A DNA stretch of 64,000 bases, from positions 310,001 through 374,000 of the forward strand of contig CAVSHP010000017.1 in NCBI GenBank assembly GCA_963727635.1. Direction: 5' to 3'. The translations under genes were made by a program, and so were the position numbers. Below, one piece after another: positions 60,496 to 64,000 of this stretch. The notes beneath the pieces are model-generated. The model was not told the origin of the DNA and ran no database searches. It saw nothing but the letters and a program-made list of their open reading frames with translations. Position 1 is the stretch's first letter. Each line of letters begins with the position of its first letter. Origin of the DNA: SZUA-36 sp963727635. GTDB lineage: Bacteria > Pseudomonadota > Gammaproteobacteria > Xanthomonadales > SZUA-36.

Positions 60496-61620
60496 CTAAG
60501 GTACACGTTGATCAAGGTTCAGTGCAATCGCTGCTACATTTTTGGTGTCCACGGTTACGCGGTTTGCCTGGATGTCACCGGATGCGCCATTGGCAACACC
60601 TGCCATGGAAATGCGTGCGCTGATGTCCAGTTGATCATAGTCCGTAAGTGAACCACCGGGCCGGAGCAAATCGGCATCGGTAAAGTTCAGCGTCATTGGA
60701 AAGCCCTGCGGGGCAAGACGTTTGACCGCCAGTGGCATACCGGCGCCACCGGCCGGATGGACGAAAATAAACAACGCGGCATTGGCGGGGAATGATCCGG
60801 CCATTCCGTCGCCAAGCTTGATGGTGACCGGGATACTGAATCCGGCTGCGGCGGGGTCGCTTGCAGCGGGTTTTGTCATCGCCGGTATTGTGGCAGGTGG
60901 TTGATTGGCCGTGGACTGGGCAACCATGGGGGCCGCGGTTACCGGCAGCCCCATTCTTGTCTGTGCCATACCGATCTGTTGCGAGACGGTCTGGTAGGGG
61001 CCGGATTGCGGATCAAGTTGATCCAGCAGTTTTGTCCAGTAGCCAATTGCCTGGGTGTCATCACCGTCCTGTGCTGAGGCCATACCCATGATCCAGAGGC
61101 CTTTTTGCTCATTTGGATCTATGGCCAGTGCGGCTTCGATCATTTGCCGTGCCTCGGGGCTGACTTCCGCTTTACCGGAGGTGAATAACATCGTTTCAGC
61201 CAGTTCAACCATGATCATCGGATTGTTGGGAATCAAGCGGTTGGCATTGGACAACGCGGTTTCAGCCTCGGCGTAACGCTGCATGGTTTTAAGACTGCGC
61301 CCGAGGATTAGCCAGCCTTCCGGATCTTCGGGGTTTTCATTCATTCTCTGCTGCAATGCCGTGATCAGCTCGTCCATCTGACCACCCTGGGTCGAGTGTG
61401 CTGATTGTTGCTGTGACGATTGCTGTGCGACGGACGCCGAAGGCAGGTGAATCGCTTCGGGAGTGCCGATAACCTGGTACATCAGCATGCCGGCCATTGG
61501 CAGCATAAGCACGACAAATAAGCCGATAATCTTTTCCCTGGCGGAACCCATAAATAACGGCCAACTGACTATCGCAGCGGGTATGGCGAGCAGGGCAATA
61601 GCAAAAATCCAAAAATTCAT
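60496..61620 (-). CDS. ccmI: Cytochrome c maturation protein CcmI
   Basis: Periplasmic TPR chaperone that binds apocytochrome c and hands it to CcmF/CcmH for haem attachment. 374 residues: two N-terminal helices (FWIFAIALLAIPAAIVSWPLF; IIGLFVVLMLPMAGMLMYQ), a glutamine/serine-rich stretch, three or so TPR repeats (GWLILGRSLKTMQRYAEAETALSNA) and a C-terminal periplasmic domain. Last gene of the ccmFGHI run, 27 bp after ccmH. Confidence 0.9.
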   Translation of the reverse strand: MNFWIFAIALLAIPAAIVSWPLFMGSAREKIIGLFVVLMLPMAGMLMYQVIGTPEAIHLPSASVAQQSSQQQSAHSTQGGQMDELITALQQRMNENPEDPEGWLILGRSLKTMQRYAEAETALSNANRLIPNNPMIMVELAETMLFTSGKAEVSPEARQMIEAALAIDPNEQKGLWIMGMASAQDGDDTQAIGYWTKLLDQLDPQSGPYQTVSQQIGMAQTRMGLPVTAAPMVAQSTANQPPATIPAMTKPAASDPAAAGFSIPVTIKLGDGMAGSFPANAALFIFVHPAGGAGMPLAVKRLAPQGFPMTLNFTDADLLRPGGSLTDYDQLDISARISMAGVANGASGDIQANRVTVDTKNVAAIALNLDQRVP

Positions 61621-61647
61621 TCTTTACTCTCTTGGTGGAATGATCAG

Positions 61648-62103
61648 TTACGAGGTTTGGTCGCCGGACTCATCGTTTGGAATGGATTCAAGCAGAGCCG
61701 TGCGTCTTTTGATGATGGTACGCAGGATGAAAGCACCACCTAACAACAAGAGCAGTGGCGCCAGCCACAAAATGAAGGTATTTTCCTGCACCGGTGGCCG
61801 GTAAAGCACGAAATCACCATAACGGTCCACCATAAACTTTTTGATCTCTTCATCGCTTTTGCCAGCGAGCAACATTTCATGCACTTCAGCACGCAGGTCA
61901 TGCGCCAACTGTGCATCTGAATCGGCCAGGTTCTGGTTCTGACAAACCAGGCAGCGCAATTCACGGGTCAAGTGGTTAAACCGCTCCTCCTGCTGCTGGT
62001 TTTCAAATTTCATCGGTTCCTGTACCGGTGACCGCTGCGCTAACACGGAAACCGACAGGGACAAGGTCAAGACCAGGATCATAATTTTACTGAGTTTCAT
62101 CAA
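61648..62103 (-). CDS. ccmH: Cytochrome c maturation thioredoxin-like protein CcmH
   Basis: Reduces the CxxCH motif of apocytochrome c during haem ligation. 151 residues with signal peptide (IMILVLTLSLSVSVLA), the redox motif LRCLVCQNQNLADSDAQLAHDLR, the typical YGDFVLYRPP and one transmembrane helix near the C terminus. Overlaps ccmG by four bases. Confidence 0.95.
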   Translation of the reverse strand: MMKLSKIMILVLTLSLSVSVLAQRSPVQEPMKFENQQQEERFNHLTRELRCLVCQNQNLADSDAQLAHDLRAEVHEMLLAGKSDEEIKKFMVDRYGDFVLYRPPVQENTFILWLAPLLLLLGGAFILRTIIKRRTALLESIPNDESGDQTS

Positions 62104-62654
62104 CTGCCGGACTCCATTTTTGCGCCTGACTCCATTTTTGCGACACGCGGGAGTATTTCATTTTCAACAACCTCCCATGTCAGTTGCCCCAGCTGCTTGA
62201 AGACAATGGTTCCCGAAGGGTCAACAAGAAACGTTTCAGGGGCTGCATAAACACCAAAATCGATGCTGACACGGCCATCGAAATCGCTCACGCTGACATC
62301 GTAGGGATTGCCCCATCTTTTCAACCAGGCAAGGGCATCCTCTGTTTCGTCGCGAAAATTCACACCAACAATGTAAACCGCGTTGAGCTTGGAAAGCTGC
62401 GTAACCACCGGATGTTCCGCCCGACAGGTAACACACCAGCTTCCCCAGAAATTAACCAGGTAAGGTTTGCCGAGCAGAGATGCCTTCGAAACTCTCTGGT
62501 CCTGGCTGGCGAGAACCGGCAGGTCAAATGCCGGCGCTGGCTTGTCGATCAGGGGCGATGGCAGGTTTGACTTTCGGTCTGCAATGTTCAGTCCGACGAC
62601 CAGCAATACGACCAGCACAAGGAAACCCAGCAATGGGAAAATGCGGCTACTCAC
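62100..62654 (-). CDS. ccmG: Cytochrome c maturation thiol:disulfide protein CcmG/DsbE
   Basis: Membrane-anchored thioredoxin fold that keeps apocytochrome c cysteines reduced. 184 residues: one N-terminal helix (LLGFLVLVVLLVVGLNI), then FDLPVL, VNFWGSWCVTCRAEHP with the active CxxC, and YAAPETFLVDPSG with the cis-proline. The last residues KMESGAKMESGS come from an 18-bp direct duplication just before the stop. Overlaps both neighbours by four bases. Confidence 0.94.
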   Translation of the reverse strand: MSSRIFPLLGFLVLVVLLVVGLNIADRKSNLPSPLIDKPAPAFDLPVLASQDQRVSKASLLGKPYLVNFWGSWCVTCRAEHPVVTQLSKLNAVYIVGVNFRDETEDALAWLKRWGNPYDVSVSDFDGRVSIDFGVYAAPETFLVDPSGTIVFKQLGQLTWEVVENEILPRVAKMESGAKMESGS

Positions 62655-64000
62655 GCGGTCACCTCTTTGATCCCGGCCGGAGCAGGTTCTTTTGCCGTTA
62701 TCTTACGGCGATAGCGTTTGTTGGCCGCGGCAAGCATTCCGCCCGAAAGCATGAAAATCGCACCCAGCCAAACCCAGCGTATGAAAGGTTTGTGATAGAT
62801 ACGCACCGCCCAGGCCCGGCCATTCTGATCCAGCGGTTCACCCAGTGAAACGTACAGGTCGCGTGTAAAGCCAGGATCGATGGCGGCCTCCGTCATGGTG
62901 CTGCCACGTTGGGAGTACTGACGTTTCTGCGGGAATAGGCGGGTGACTTCCTTGTCGTCCTTGGTCACGATGAATTCGCCTTCGTCGGCGGTATAGTTTG
63001 GACCCTTAACAACACTGGTACCCAGGAATTCAAAGGTATAACCGGCAGCCTCATACTTGTCACCCGATTCCATACGCAAATGCTTTTCACTGCTCAGGGT
63101 GCTGGCCAGGCTGACGCCCACCAGGAAAAAACCCAAGCCGATATGCGCGAGCGTCATGGCAAAAACGCTGGCGGGAATGGTCGGGCTGTTGCGTTTTTTC
63201 ATCAGATGCCCGACATAAAAAATGCTGCCGAGGATGACCCAGGCCCCGCCGGCTACGCCGGCGACCGCAATCAAGCCGATTTCAGGCCGCATGATCCAAG
63301 CGCCGGCACCAACCGCCAGTGCCAACAAAAACGGCAAGCGCAGCATGCCTGCCAGCCTGCTGCTGTTGTCCTTTTGCCACCTGCTGTAAATAGCGATGGG
63401 CAAGGCGAGTACGATCGGCACAAGCAGCCACGAGAACAGCAAGCCGAAGTAAGGAGGGCCTACAGAAATCTTACCAGCACCCAGCGCGTCTATGAGCAGG
63501 GGATAAAGCGTGCCTGTCAGCACCATGGCGGCCATTACGGCAAACACCAAATTATTGAGCAACAGGAAGGATTCGCGTGATGTTCCGGCAAATCCTCCGC
63601 CTTGGATCATCTTTGGCGCACGCAATGCGTACAGCGTCAGTGAACCGCCAACCACCACCCCGAGGTAAGCGAGGATAAAGATACCGCGGGTCGGGTCGGC
63701 CGCGAAAGCATGGACCGAAGTCAGCACGCCTGAACGCACCAGGAAAGTACCCAGAAGACTCAATGAGAACGCCGTGAGGGCGAGCAGCAAGGTCCAGTTT
63801 CCGAATGCACCGCGTTTTTCAGTCACGGCCTGTGAATGGATCAGCGCGGATCCCACCAGCCACGGCATAAACGAAGCATTCTCGACCGGATCCCAGAACC
63901 ACCAGCCACCCCAGCCCAGTTCGTAGTAAGCCCACCAGCTTCCCAAGGCGATACCAATGGTCAGGAACGCCCAGGCGACCAGTGTCCATGGACGCGACCA
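62651..64000 (-). CDS. ccmF: Haem lyase CcmF, N-terminal part cut by the window edge
   Basis: Large membrane protein that attaches haem to apocytochrome c together with CcmH/CcmI. The 449 visible residues begin inside the frame at the edge and include the WWAYYELGWGGWWFWDPVENASFMPWL haem-handling motif, about ten helices, the conserved histidine-rich turns and the periplasmic loop before the final helix (VRIYHKPFIRWVWLGAIFMLSGGMLA). The open frame continues to base 64000 without a start, so the N-terminal third lies outside. Confidence 0.95.
   Translation of the reverse strand, partial: WSRPWTLVAWAFLTIGIALGSWWAYYELGWGGWWFWDPVENASFMPWLVGSALIHSQAVTEKRGAFGNWTLLLALTAFSLSLLGTFLVRSGVLTSVHAFAADPTRGIFILAYLGVVVGGSLTLYALRAPKMIQGGGFAGTSRESFLLLNNLVFAVMAAMVLTGTLYPLLIDALGAGKISVGPPYFGLLFSWLLVPIVLALPIAIYSRWQKDNSSRLAGMLRLPFLLALAVGAGAWIMRPEIGLIAVAGVAGGAWVILGSIFYVGHLMKKRNSPTIPASVFAMTLAHIGLGFFLVGVSLASTLSSEKHLRMESGDKYEAAGYTFEFLGTSVVKGPNYTADEGEFIVTKDDKEVTRLFPQKRQYSQRGSTMTEAAIDPGFTRDLYVSLGEPLDQNGRAWAVRIYHKPFIRWVWLGAIFMLSGGMLAAANKRYRRKITAKEPAPAGIKEVTA

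Overview
The window looks like chromosomal DNA of a free-living gammaproteobacterium, probably a draft or metagenome-derived contig. The evidence is gene content and order: tpiA-secG-tRNA-Leu, a complete 14-gene NADH dehydrogenase (nuo) operon with separate nuoC and nuoD, then tRNA-fMet-rimP-nusA-infB-rbfA-truB-rpsO-pnp. Also present are a Kdo kinase, a LapC/YejM-like protein, MetX-type methionine synthesis and system I cytochrome c maturation genes. Genus and order cannot be read from this. Many conserved housekeeping genes (tpiA, secG, nuoG, nuoL, pnp, metX, trmB) are split by one-base frame changes although both halves stay fully conserved. I read these as sequencing or assembly indels, not gene decay.

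Layout. 1-2660: frameshifted SDR, NnrU-family protein, tpiA, secG. 2679-17338: tRNA-Leu(GAG) and nuoA-N, one tightly overlapping operon for respiratory complex I. 17404-26530: tRNA-fMet and the transcription/translation/RNA-decay operon, closed by a strong terminator after pnp. 26611-37894: an 11-gene phosphonate cluster with two nucleotidyltransferase modules, PEP mutase, phosphonopyruvate decarboxylase, an aminoethylphosphonate transaminase, an Fe/2OG dioxygenase, a membrane methyltransferase, a CDP-glycerol glycerophosphotransferase-like enzyme, a LapC/YejM-like membrane protein, a YidC-like paralogue and a small membrane protein. It is followed by LPS-core genes (heptosyltransferase-like GT9, Kdo kinase). 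The most economical reading is synthesis of 2-aminoethylphosphonate or 1-hydroxy-2-aminoethylphosphonate, its activation as a CMP-ester and its attachment to a lipid or surface glycan.

40358-49034: outer-membrane barrel plus partner, SPFH protein with an Arc-like small protein, a 668-bp non-coding stretch with two related giant stem-loops, a cyclophilin, a DMT transporter, a membrane protein, and two paralogous DUF6502-like genes. Each DUF6502-like gene is preceded by an array of palindromic operators at an exact 19-bp period and by a leader hairpin whose base pairs covary between the two copies. 49035-57492: Sel1 protein, membrane methyltransferase, LD-carboxypeptidase, tRNA-Arg(CCT) with 186-bp tandem repeats carrying the tRNA 3' end (like the E. 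coli tyrT/rtT locus), RNase D, an FGE-fold protein without the catalytic cysteines, S1/P1 nuclease, tRNA-Leu(CAA). 57593-64000: metX, trmB, a metallo-beta-lactamase-fold protein and ccmFGHI for cytochrome c maturation, with ccmF running off the right edge.

The strongest leads for new biology are the phosphonate cluster coupled to envelope genes, the DUF6502 operator arrays with a covarying leader RNA, the rtT-like tRNA-Arg repeats, and the paired 51-nt-loop palindromes. Everything was read by eye; no alignment, profile search or composition calculation was run.
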